The position numbers were made by a program, and so were the translations under genes. DNA of 11,438 bases from an uncultured Pseudomonadota bacterium (GTDB lineage: Bacteria > Pseudomonadota > Gammaproteobacteria > Burkholderiales > SCOH01). Where the stretch lies: assembly GCA_937863215.1 (NCBI GenBank), contig CALMFQ010000619.1, forward strand, positions 1 through 11,438, given 5' to 3'. Under the pieces are notes generated by a model. The model made no database searches, was not told the origin of the DNA, and saw nothing but the letters and a program-made list of their open reading frames with translations. Shown here piece by piece: positions 1 to 8,120 of the stretch. Position 1 is the stretch's first letter; each line of letters starts with the position of its first letter.

Positions 1-949
1 GGATCTGGCGGATGGCGATCTGACAGTCAAGGCATCGGTAACCGAAGATCTGACCGGTGCGATTGCCGACTCGATGAACTACACCATCGATGAGCTGCGC
101 AAGCTGATTTACGGTATCAACAAGGCAACCGAACAGGTAACGCTGGCAACCCAGCAGGCACAGGCAACCTCCAACGAATTGCTGGCAGCGGCGCAGCGTC
201 AGTCGGAAGAAATCGTCGGCACCAACAGCAAGGTGCAGGACATGGCGCGCTCAATCGCCGAAACCACCGCCAGTGCGGTCGAATCGGCCAAGGTTGCAGA
301 GCAGTCGCTGACCGCAGCGGAAAAAGGCACGCAGGCGGTGGAAAACCAGATCAAGGGCATGAACGAGATTCGCGAGCAGATTCAGGAAACCGCGAAGCGC
401 ATCAAGCGACTGGGCGAAAGCTCGCAGGAGATTGGCGAGATCGTGGAGCTGATTTCCGATATTACCGAACAGACCAACGTACTGGCACTGAATGCGGCAA
501 TCCAGGCTGCCTCGGCGGGCGAAGCCGGGCGTGGCTTCACTGTGGTGGCGGAAGAGGTGCAGCGGCTGGCGGAACGTTCCGCCGAAGCAACCAAGCAGAT
601 CGGTGCAATTGTGAAGACGATTCAGTCCGATACCCACGATGCCGTGGCGGCGATGGAGGTTTCGACGCAGGGCGTAGTTGAGGGAGCTAAATTGTCAGAC
701 GCTGCCGGCAAGGCGCTGCAGGAGATCGGACAGGTATCGCAGGAACTTGCAGAACGAATCCAGAGCATTTCCGCGAAAACGGTCGAGCAGCGGGAGGTGG
801 CGGAGAAAGTGTCGCAGAGCATGACCGATATTCTGAACATTACCGAGCAAACTACTGCCGGCACCAAGCAGACCGCCGTGTCGATTGGACAGCTGATTGG
901 TCTGGCCGCGGAACTGAAGGGTTCCGTGGCAGGCTTCAAACTCTCTTAA
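1..949 (+). CDS. pilJ: PilJ-type methyl-accepting chemotaxis protein, 3' part (5' end outside window)
   Basis: The reading frame is already open at base 2 and runs to TAA at 947-949, giving 315 visible residues, so the true start lies upstream. The first ~25 residues (LADGDLT, then TGAIADSMN) look like the end of a HAMP domain. The rest is the long, Ala/Gln/Glu-rich helical coiled coil of an MCP cytoplasmic signalling domain. The conserved hairpin tip (about 467-585) reads EQTNVLALNAAIQAASAGEA followed by GRGFTVVAEEV; the IQAAS variant in place of the usual VEAAR is, as I recall, a PilJ trait. The protein ends in GFKLS with no NWETF-like CheR/CheB tether. By family knowledge, PilJ is the inner-membrane receptor of the Pil-Chp system and signals through a CheW-like adaptor to the kinase encoded just downstream. 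The 12 nt gap to that gene supports one operon. The periplasmic and transmembrane parts are not in view. Another pilus-linked MCP is the main alternative. Confidence 0.88.
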   Translation, partial: DLADGDLTVKASVTEDLTGAIADSMNYTIDELRKLIYGINKATEQVTLATQQAQATSNELLAAAQRQSEEIVGTNSKVQDMARSIAETTASAVESAKVAEQSLTAAEKGTQAVENQIKGMNEIREQIQETAKRIKRLGESSQEIGEIVELISDITEQTNVLALNAAIQAASAGEAGRGFTVVAEEVQRLAERSAEATKQIGAIVKTIQSDTHDAVAAMEVSTQGVVEGAKLSDAAGKALQEIGQVSQELAERIQSISAKTVEQREVAEKVSQSMTDILNITEQTTAGTKQTAVSIGQLIGLAAELKGSVAGFKLS

Positions 950-961
950 GCAGGCGGTGTC

Positions 962-3900
962 ATGGGCGCACACAACGAGATTGATGTAGGTTCGCTGGTT
1001 TGGGTCAAGGGAGAAATCGATCAGGCAATTGAGCGCGCTCGGCAGTGCCTGGGGCAGTTTCAGCAGAATACCGGCGACGTTTCGCAGCTGAAGTTCGCGC
1101 GTACCCACCTGCATCAGGTGTCTGGCGCGGTACAGATGGTTGGGCTGGACGGCGTCGCCCGTTTTTGCGAGGAAATCGAGGCGCTGGTCGGCGCCTACGA
1201 AAAAGCCGAAGTCGAAGTCAGTGCCGAGGGATTGGCGGCGATTGAGCAGTCGGTTGTCGATCTCGGGCACTATCTGGAAGAATTGATCAACGGCGCATCC
1301 GACCATCCGCTCAAGCTGTTTCCGGCTTATGAGCGACTGAAAGCAGCGCGCGGGGTACAGAAATATTCTGCCAGCGAGCTGTTCTTCCCCAGTCTGGACG
1401 TATTCAGCTTGCCGGCCAATGTCAATCCGGCGGTTGGAGAGGCCGATCTGCCGGCATTCGTCAAAGCGCAGCGTGCCCGCTATGAATTGGGTCTGCTGAA
1501 ATGGTTGCGTGGAGCGACGCAGGATGGCCTGCTGATCATGCGGCAGACGCTGGACGCAATCAGCCAGGCGGTGAAATCGCCGCGCCAGCGCACTTTCTGG
1601 TGGACCGCCAGCGGTCTTATCGATGCGATTCAGCACGATGCGCTGGGGGTGGATTATGCTGCCAAGCAGATATTTGCCCGAATCAACATTCAGTTGCGCC
1701 GTCTGGCGGAAGGTTCGCAAACCGTTGCCGACCGTTTACAGCGCGATATCCTGTATTTCCTCGCCAAGAGCCAGCCGACGGTAGACAGCGTGCGCCAGAT
1801 CAAGCAGTCGTTTGCGCTTGACGAATTGATGCCTGCTGCGATTACCCTGGAACAGGGCGACGCAGCCACCATACAGAAAATCGCCCGTGAGGCGAAAGAA
1901 CTGTTGAATCAGGCGAAGGAAGCCTGGATTCGCTTTACCGGCGGTAATGCCGATCGGTTGCAGTCGTTACGCGATCTGTTGGGCGAATTGCGCGAAAAGA
2001 GCGAAGGTTTGCAGGTTCCCGGTCTGCCGGCACTGTTCCATGCCTTGTCTGGCGCTATCGATTCGCTGTCCGGCGCCGCAGTTCCCGAGTCTGCGGCAAT
2101 GGATGTGGCCACGGCCTTTCTGCTGCTGGAAGGCATTTACGATCGGCCGTTGCAGCAGTCGCCGGATTTGCCGGAACAACTGGATGCGATGACGCGCCGC
2201 CTGAATGCGCTGAGCAGCCCGACCGGTGCAGACCAGGCGCTGCCAGACCTGCCGTTGCTGGACCAGCTGAGCCGCGATGCACAGGCGAAGATGCTGCAAT
2301 CGCAGTTGATGCACGAAATTCAGGTCAATCTGCAGCATATCGAGCAAGTGCTGGACGCATTCTTCCGCGATCACTCCAAGCGCAACGAGCTGGCGGGCTT
2401 GACTCCGTATTTCCGCCAGGTATTCGGCGCGCTGGCCATGGTTGAGCTGACCAAGGCGGCAGAGTTGCTGATTCTGGCGCAGGATGCGGTCAATCAGTAC
2501 GAAAACCCGGAAACGCCGGTAGTACAGGCCGATCTGGAGCAGATTGCCGAAATGTTGTCGACGCTCGGCTTCTATGTGGAACAGGCGCAATTCGACAAGC
2601 CGAACAAGGACGAGATTCTCGACGCCCTGTTGCGCCGGCTGCGGGGCGATGTCGAAGAGCCGCTACAGGAGGCGGTTGCCGAGCCGGTGACGGTCGAGGC
2701 CGAGGTCAATCAGCAGAAGCAGCATGCACAGGAGCTGCTGCAATCGTTGCGTGACAATCCGACCGACGCTTCGGTACAGCAGGAGCTGCGTTCCACACTG
2801 CAGACGTTGCAGCAGAATGCCGACCTGATTGCGGATAACGATTTGATCGCGCAAAGCGCGGCAGCACTGGATGTACTGAAAGATACTGCTGGCGCCTCCA
2901 ACGATCAGCTGGTCGCGGCAGTTGCCGAGCTGGTGGGAGAACGCCCGGAATCTGCCGCTCCGGCACGCCCGGCCCCGGTAAGCGACGAAGCAGTCGATGC
3001 CGAGTTGCTTGAGGTGTATCTGGAAGAGGCGGTGGAAGTCTTGGCCAATATCCTGGCCAATCAGGACATTTGCCGCAGCAATCCGCGTGACAAGGAGGCG
3101 CTTACCGTTATTCGCCGCAGCTTCCACACCCTGAAGGGCTCTGGCCGCATGGTAGGGCTCAACCATCTGGGTGAAGTGGCCTGGGCGGTCGAACAGGTCA
3201 TGAACAAATGGCTGCAGGACGACATCCCGGCCAACCCGCCACTGATGCAGTTGATCTCGATGGCACACCAGGGCTTCTCCGGCTGGGTTGCTGAACTGCG
3301 CAAACGTGGCAGTGCCGCGGTTGAGGCGAGTGAAATCTTTGCGCTGGCAGAAGCCTTGAAGAATGGCGAAGAACCTCCGGTCTTGGCTCCCGCTGCCCCG
3401 GCACCACAGGCTGAGGTTACGGCTGAGCCGGCGCCTGCCGCGGAGCTGCCGGCATTCGAGGAGATTGCCGCTCCACTGATTGAGGAAGTTGAGCAAGCGC
3501 TGGCGCCGGAATTGCCGGCCGAAGCCATCGCAATCGAGACGGTTGTCGAACCGGAGTTGCTTATCCCCGAACTGGAACTGCCGCAGGTCGTCGAGCTGGA
3601 GCCGGCAGCAGAGCTGGCGGCCGAGGAGTTGCCCGCTGTTGCCGGACAGGAGCAGGAAGAACTGCCGCTGCTGTCGCTGGAAGACGCGCTCGAGCCAATT
3701 GCCGTCGTGGAGCCGGAGGCCGTTGCCGGAGCGAGCGGCGAGGATATCCAGATCGGCGCTGTAAGCATTTCGCCGGTGTTGTTCGACATCTTCACCAAAG
3801 AGGCGGAGCAGCGTCTGGCCCGGCTGCATCAGGAGCTGGAGTCGCTGATAAACGCACCGAATGCGCCGGCTTCGGAAAGCCTGCTGCATTCTGCACATAC

Positions 3901-6900
3901 GTTGTGCGGTATCTACCGTACCGCCGGTTTTGCCGACATGGGCGAATTGGGGCATGCGCTGGAGCTGTGCATCGCCGGCCAGCGCAAGGCTGCCGAGCTG
4001 TTCAGCGCTGCAGATTGCGATGTGGTGCGCGAAGCCGTGGCAGTGCTGGAGCAGAGCCTCGAGTCGATCAAGGCAATGCAGGAACCGGCCCCGGCTCCGG
4101 CTTTGTGTCGTCAACTGGACAGTATTGTCGAACGTCTGCGTGCGCCGACGCTGGTTGCCGAGCCGGTCGAGCTGGAGGTTGAAGAGCTGACGATTGAGCT
4201 GGAAGAGGGCGAACCCGGGCTCGCGCCACATTTCGGCACAGAGGCCGTAGTCGAAACGCCGGAGCTTGAGCTGACTGTCGAGAGCGATTTCGCGCCTGTC
4301 GTTCCGGATCTTACCGAAGCACAGCTTGACGAGCTGGAGCTGGAAATGGTCGAGGAAGGCGTCATTGCCATTCCGGAGCTGGCCGACGACGATGCAGAGC
4401 TGATCAATATCGAGGTAGAGCCCGAGGTTGTGTCGGCCGATGCCGCAGTGGGTGAAGAGGCGATCGTGATTGCCGAACCGGCTGCAGAGGAAGAAGTGGA
4501 GCTGGAAGAAGCGCCGATCGGCGTGGCGCATATCATCAATACCCTGCAGCAGATTTCACCCGAAGTGGCCGGGATCAGTGCTGTGCCGGCCGCCTTGGTT
4601 GGTGCGCCGCAGGACGCCGAGCCGGCTGCAGGCGACGCAGCGGTGCATGGGGCCGGAGCTTCGACGGCCGAGGCCGCGTTCGCAGTACAGGACGATATCG
4701 ACACACAGCTGCTGGACGTGTTCCTCGAAGAGGCCAACGAGCTGCAGCCGAAAATCAGCAAGACATTACGTGACTGGCGCCAGCAGCCGGATGCTGAAGG
4801 TATGTCGCAGTCGTTGCAACGTCTGCTGCACACCCTGAAGGGTAGCGCGCGCATGACCGGTGCGATGCGGTTGGGTGAAGCGACACACAACCTTGAGGCG
4901 CAAGTGATTGCGCTTGGCGATGTGCTGCCGGGCGCCGAGCACTTCGATGAATTCGAGGCCGGCTTCGACATCATCAATGAATTGCTGGATATCCTGCAAG
5001 GCAAGCCGGAAGCGGCTCCGGTTGCGGCCGCTGCAGTTGTGCCGGCGCCAGGTGCGGCGCCGGTGGCGGTGCCGCAACCTACGGCTGCACTGGGCGGCCC
5101 GAGCGAGGCGGAACTGGCCAAGACGACGCTGCGCGTGCGTGCCGATCTGGTCGATCGGCTGGTGAATCAGGCCGGTGAAGTGGCAATCGCCCGCTCGCGC
5201 ATGGAAGCGGAAATGCTGGCACTGAAGCAGTCGCTGCTGGATTTGACCGACAACGTGTCGCGCTTGCGCGGCCAGCTACGCGAGATCGAGATTCAGGCGG
5301 AAAGCCAGATGGCGTCGCGTCTGTCGCATATCAAGCAGGAACACGACGAGTTCGATCCGTTGGAGTTTGACCGTTTTACCCGTCTGCAGGAACTGACCCG
5401 CTTCATGGCGGAGAGTGTCAACGACGTGGCCACGGTGCAACACAACCTGCTGAAGAACCTCGACGAGACTGAGGCCGCGTTGCTGGCGCAAGGCCGCATG
5501 ACCAAGGATTTGCAGCAGGAGCTGATGCGCATCCGCATGGTGCCGTTCTCCAGCGTATCCGAACGTCTGTACCGTATCGTGCGTCAGGCAGGCAAGGAAG
5601 TCGGCAAGAAGGTCAATCTGGAGATTCGCGGCGGCCGGGTGGAAATCGACCGTTCGATGCTGGAAAAGCTGACTGCACCATTCGAGCACATGCTGCGCAA
5701 CTCGATCGACCATGGTCTGGAAAATCGCGAGAGGCGCGAAGTATCGGGCAAGTCTGAAGTGGGCGAGATCGTCCTGAGCCTGAAGCAGGAGGGCAACGAG
5801 CTGAATCTGACTCTGTCGGATGACGGTGCCGGTTTGAACCTGCCGAAGATCCTGCAGAAAGCCAGCGAAAAAGGTCTGGTGCAGCCAGGTGAAAAGCTTA
5901 CCGACGAGCAGGTCATGTATCTGATTTTCGAGCCGGGTTTCTCTACTGCCGACACGGTGACCCAACTCTCCGGCCGCGGTATCGGCATGGACGTGGTGAA
6001 GAACGAGATCAGCGATCTCGGCGGTCGAATCCAGGTGGATACCCAGGCAGGTAAAGGCACGACCTTTACCCTGCATCTGCCACTGACGCTTGCGGTAACG
6101 CAAACCGTGCTGGTGATGGCAGGCCCGCACAAGTACGCGATTCCATCGGTCATGGTGGAACAGGTGCAGGAGCTGAAGCTGTCCGATCTGGAAAAACTCT
6201 ACGAGCAGAAGAAACTCAGCTGGATGGGCATCGATTATCCGTTCGCCTACTTGCCGCGCCTGCTGGGCGATTACGAGCATGTGCCGGAAACCAAGCGCTT
6301 CAGTACGGTAATGCTGTTGCGCAGCGGCAGTCAGCGCATCGCATTGCACGTTGACGATCTGGTGAAGAATCAGGAGGTCGTGGTCAAGAACATCGGCCCG
6401 CAACTGGCGCGTGTACCGGGTGTTGCCGGGGCGACCGTGCTGGGTAATGGCGATATCGTGCTGATCCTCAACCCGTTGCCGCTGGTCGGCCGTGTCGAAG
6501 TGGCCAGCCAGGTACCGATCAGCTCTGGCGCGACCCCGGCGCAGGTACAGGCGGATCGGCTGGCGATGGTGCCGGTGGTGATGGTGGTCGACGATTCGCT
6601 GACCGTGCGCAAGATTTCCGGCCGCCTGCTGGCGCGCGAAGGTTATCAGGTGATTACTGCCAAGGACGGCGTCGATGCACTGCAGCAGATCATCGATGTG
6701 ACGCCGGACGTAATGCTGGTGGATATCGAAATGCCACGCATGGATGGTTTCGAGTTGACGCGCCATATCCGCGCCGACGAGAAGACGCGCAACATCCCGA
6801 TCATCATGATCACCTCGCGCACCGCGGAGAAACATCGCAATTACGCGAAGGAATTGGGCGTTAATGTGTTCCTCGGCAAGCCGTACCAGGAAGAGGAGCT

Positions 6901-6952
6901 GCTTGGCCATATCAGCCAGTTCGTGGCCGACAAGAAACAGCGTCTGCATTGA
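962..6952 (+). CDS. chpA: ChpA/PilL-type hybrid chemotaxis histidine kinase with multiple Hpt modules and C-terminal receiver (1996 aa)
   Basis: This is the kinase of the twitching/type IV pilus chemosensory pathway (called ChpA or PilL). It autophosphorylates Hpt histidines with ATP and passes phosphate to CheY-like regulators in the cytoplasm. Modules in order: N-terminal Hpt with H51; a helical region like ChpA/FimL N-termini (about 140-400); a degenerate Hpt-like module with R485 at the His site; another with Q614; Hpt with H722 (HTLKGSGRM); Hpt with H979 (HTLCG); Hpt with H1290 (HTLKGSARM). A CheA dimerisation region starts at TTLRVRADLVDRL (1388) and is lengthened to MRIRMVPF (1522). 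The ATPase has an N box (N1580), G1 (D1620-G1624) and G2 (GRGIGMD, 1671-1677). A CheW-like domain spans about 1710-1845. The receiver has D1877/D1878, phospho-acceptor D1921, T1951 and K1973. Acidic Ala/Pro/Glu linkers separate the Hpts. The ATG at 962 has a weak AGG 7 nt upstream. P. aeruginosa ChpA is longer (about 2470 aa). All catalytic motifs are intact. Confidence 0.95.
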   Translation: MGAHNEIDVGSLVWVKGEIDQAIERARQCLGQFQQNTGDVSQLKFARTHLHQVSGAVQMVGLDGVARFCEEIEALVGAYEKAEVEVSAEGLAAIEQSVVDLGHYLEELINGASDHPLKLFPAYERLKAARGVQKYSASELFFPSLDVFSLPANVNPAVGEADLPAFVKAQRARYELGLLKWLRGATQDGLLIMRQTLDAISQAVKSPRQRTFWWTASGLIDAIQHDALGVDYAAKQIFARINIQLRRLAEGSQTVADRLQRDILYFLAKSQPTVDSVRQIKQSFALDELMPAAITLEQGDAATIQKIAREAKELLNQAKEAWIRFTGGNADRLQSLRDLLGELREKSEGLQVPGLPALFHALSGAIDSLSGAAVPESAAMDVATAFLLLEGIYDRPLQQSPDLPEQLDAMTRRLNALSSPTGADQALPDLPLLDQLSRDAQAKMLQSQLMHEIQVNLQHIEQVLDAFFRDHSKRNELAGLTPYFRQVFGALAMVELTKAAELLILAQDAVNQYENPETPVVQADLEQIAEMLSTLGFYVEQAQFDKPNKDEILDALLRRLRGDVEEPLQEAVAEPVTVEAEVNQQKQHAQELLQSLRDNPTDASVQQELRSTLQTLQQNADLIADNDLIAQSAAALDVLKDTAGASNDQLVAAVAELVGERPESAAPARPAPVSDEAVDAELLEVYLEEAVEVLANILANQDICRSNPRDKEALTVIRRSFHTLKGSGRMVGLNHLGEVAWAVEQVMNKWLQDDIPANPPLMQLISMAHQGFSGWVAELRKRGSAAVEASEIFALAEALKNGEEPPVLAPAAPAPQAEVTAEPAPAAELPAFEEIAAPLIEEVEQALAPELPAEAIAIETVVEPELLIPELELPQVVELEPAAELAAEELPAVAGQEQEELPLLSLEDALEPIAVVEPEAVAGASGEDIQIGAVSISPVLFDIFTKEAEQRLARLHQELESLINAPNAPASESLLHSAHTLCGIYRTAGFADMGELGHALELCIAGQRKAAELFSAADCDVVREAVAVLEQSLESIKAMQEPAPAPALCRQLDSIVERLRAPTLVAEPVELEVEELTIELEEGEPGLAPHFGTEAVVETPELELTVESDFAPVVPDLTEAQLDELELEMVEEGVIAIPELADDDAELINIEVEPEVVSADAAVGEEAIVIAEPAAEEEVELEEAPIGVAHIINTLQQISPEVAGISAVPAALVGAPQDAEPAAGDAAVHGAGASTAEAAFAVQDDIDTQLLDVFLEEANELQPKISKTLRDWRQQPDAEGMSQSLQRLLHTLKGSARMTGAMRLGEATHNLEAQVIALGDVLPGAEHFDEFEAGFDIINELLDILQGKPEAAPVAAAAVVPAPGAAPVAVPQPTAALGGPSEAELAKTTLRVRADLVDRLVNQAGEVAIARSRMEAEMLALKQSLLDLTDNVSRLRGQLREIEIQAESQMASRLSHIKQEHDEFDPLEFDRFTRLQELTRFMAESVNDVATVQHNLLKNLDETEAALLAQGRMTKDLQQELMRIRMVPFSSVSERLYRIVRQAGKEVGKKVNLEIRGGRVEIDRSMLEKLTAPFEHMLRNSIDHGLENRERREVSGKSEVGEIVLSLKQEGNELNLTLSDDGAGLNLPKILQKASEKGLVQPGEKLTDEQVMYLIFEPGFSTADTVTQLSGRGIGMDVVKNEISDLGGRIQVDTQAGKGTTFTLHLPLTLAVTQTVLVMAGPHKYAIPSVMVEQVQELKLSDLEKLYEQKKLSWMGIDYPFAYLPRLLGDYEHVPETKRFSTVMLLRSGSQRIALHVDDLVKNQEVVVKNIGPQLARVPGVAGATVLGNGDIVLILNPLPLVGRVEVASQVPISSGATPAQVQADRLAMVPVVMVVDDSLTVRKISGRLLAREGYQVITAKDGVDALQQIIDVTPDVMLVDIEMPRMDGFELTRHIRADEKTRNIPIIMITSRTAEKHRNYAKELGVNVFLGKPYQEEELLGHISQFVADKKQRLH
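3359..3769 (+). other. Acidic Ala/Pro/Glu/Leu-rich linker inside ChpA (residues ~800-936)
   Basis: Between the H722 and H979 Hpt modules the protein is low-complexity. It is dominated by Glu, Ala, Pro, Leu and Val, with recurring short units such as PELELP, VEPE and AAEELP, and almost no aromatic or Lys residues. It looks like a flexible or extended tether that spaces phosphotransfer modules. The boundaries are approximate and set by where Hpt-like helices begin again (SPVLFDIFTKEAEQRL). Tether function is inferred from composition only. Confidence 0.7.
4139..4690 (+). other. Very acidic low-complexity linker inside ChpA (residues ~1060-1243)
   Basis: This stretch of about 184 residues between the H979 and H1290 Hpt modules is strongly acidic. 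It is built of alternating Glu and hydrophobic runs (for example VELEVEELTIELEEGE and LDELELEMVEE) and then a Gly/Ala-rich part. No recognised domain is visible. A short helical-looking piece (VAHIINTLQQISPEV) sits in the middle. Its likely role is a tether; the alternating Glu/hydrophobic pattern could also form extended strands or bind a partner. A third, shorter Ala/Pro/Val linker (about residues 1347-1387, bases 5000-5122) precedes the kinase core. Confidence 0.65.
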
Positions 6953-6979
6953 TTGCGGGCGCGCGGCCCGTACCCAACA

Positions 6980-7008
6980 AAAAACCCCGGTTGAATACCG
7001 GGGTTTTT
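6980..7008. terminator. Bidirectional intrinsic terminator between convergent chpA and fba
   Basis: An 11-bp perfect stem pairs AAAAACCCCGG (6980-6990) with CCGGGGTTTTT (6998-7008) around a 7-nt loop. On the plus strand a T-rich tract ends the hairpin, 27 nt after the chpA stop. On the minus strand the complementary T tract ends it, 18 nt after the fba stop. The symmetrical A/T flanks allow it to serve both transcription directions. Confidence 0.9.
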
Positions 7009-7026
7009 GTTTGCTGCCGGGACCGA

Positions 7027-8091
7027 TCAGTTGACTACCTGAGCCAGCTCACCCTTGGCGTATTTGTCCGACATTTTTTCCAGCGATACCGGCTTGATCT
7101 TGCTGGCTTGGCCAGCAGTACCAAAGGCTTCGTAACGGGCGATGCAGATGTCGCGCATCGCGGTAACGGTTTCTTTCAGGTATTTGCGCGGATCGAATTC
7201 GGCGCGGTTGTTGGCGAGGAAGCGGCGGATTGCACCAGTCGAGGCCAGACGCAGATCGGTATCGATATTGACCTTGCGCACGCCATATTTGATTGCTTCG
7301 ACGATTTCTTCCACCGGCACGCCGTAGGTTTCCTTGATGTCGCCACCATTTTCGTTGATGATTTTCAACCATTCCTGCGGCACGCTGCTGGAGCCGTGCA
7401 TCACCAGATGGGTGTTGGGGATGCGTGCATGGATTTCCTTGATGCGGCTGATTGCCAGAATATCGCCGGTTGGCGGGCGGGTGAATTTGTAGGCGCCATG
7501 GCTGGTGCCGATGGCAATCGCCAAGGCGTCCACGCCGGTATCCTTGACGAAACGTGCCGCTTCTTCCGGGTCGGTCAACAGCTGGCTGTGGTCGAGAATG
7601 CCTTCTGCACCAACGCCGTCTTCTTCGCCAGCCTGGCCGGTTTCCAGCGAGCCGAGGCAGCCGATTTCACCTTCCACCGATACGCCACAGGCATGCGCCA
7701 AGGCCACCACGTTTTTGGTGACGGCGACGTTGTAGTCGTAATCGGTCGGGGTTTTGCCGTCTTCGGCCAGCGAGCCATCCATCATCACCGAGCTAAAACC
7801 GAGCTGGATCGAGCGTTGGCAGATTGCCGGGCTGGTGCCGTGGTCCTGGTGCATCACCACCGGGATGTGCGGAAACTCTTCCACTGCCGCCAGAATCAGG
7901 TGGCGCAGGAACGGCGCACCGGCATATTTGCGCGCCCCGGCCGAAGCCTGCACGATCACCGGGCTGTTGGTCTTGTCAGCCGCCTCCATGATGGCGCGCA
8001 TCTGCTCCAGATTATTGACGTTGAACGCCGGCAGGCCGTAGCTGAATTCTGCCGCGTGATCCAGCAGTTGACGCATCGAAACCAGAGCCAT
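7027..8091 (-). CDS. fba: Class II fructose-bisphosphate aldolase (354 aa)
   Basis: This zinc-dependent enzyme reversibly splits fructose 1,6-bisphosphate into glyceraldehyde 3-phosphate and dihydroxyacetone phosphate in the cytoplasm. Visible family motifs are HQDHGTSP (81-88), where D83 should be the general base and H84 a zinc ligand; VEGEIG (139-144) with a probable metal-ligand Glu; GEEDGVG (155-161); IGTSHGAYK with H198; and MHGSSSVP with H232. VNIDTDLR near residue 274 is the usual C-terminal phosphate/substrate region. The length and the SHGAYK/HGSSS forms fit the subgroup often labelled cbbA or Calvin-cycle type, so fba, fbaA and cbbA are all reasonable names. The ATG at 8091 has GGAG 7 nt upstream (8099-8102). 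The gene lies 29 nt downstream of pgk, is last in its cluster, and ends at the bidirectional terminator. Confidence 0.97.
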   Translation of the reverse strand: MALVSMRQLLDHAAEFSYGLPAFNVNNLEQMRAIMEAADKTNSPVIVQASAGARKYAGAPFLRHLILAAVEEFPHIPVVMHQDHGTSPAICQRSIQLGFSSVMMDGSLAEDGKTPTDYDYNVAVTKNVVALAHACGVSVEGEIGCLGSLETGQAGEEDGVGAEGILDHSQLLTDPEEAARFVKDTGVDALAIAIGTSHGAYKFTRPPTGDILAISRIKEIHARIPNTHLVMHGSSSVPQEWLKIINENGGDIKETYGVPVEEIVEAIKYGVRKVNIDTDLRLASTGAIRRFLANNRAEFDPRKYLKETVTAMRDICIARYEAFGTAGQASKIKPVSLEKMSDKYAKGELAQVVN

Positions 8092-8120
8092 GTTGTTTCT
8101 CCAATGATTTTGTAGGGAAG

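Noticed and set aside
2663..4531. A 622-codon minus-strand frame inside chpA, plus others at 5276-6949 and 4111-5121
   Set aside because: All lie opposite intact ChpA domains or its low-complexity linkers. Their odd composition (Gln/Arg/Leu/His-rich or Ser-rich) is the complement of the Glu/Leu/Ala codons on the coding strand.
6949..8115. A 388-codon plus-strand frame overlapping the chpA stop and antisense to fba
   Set aside because: It is an exact shadow of fba, reads straight through the bidirectional terminator, and its product (His/Phe/Ala-rich) has no recognisable motif.
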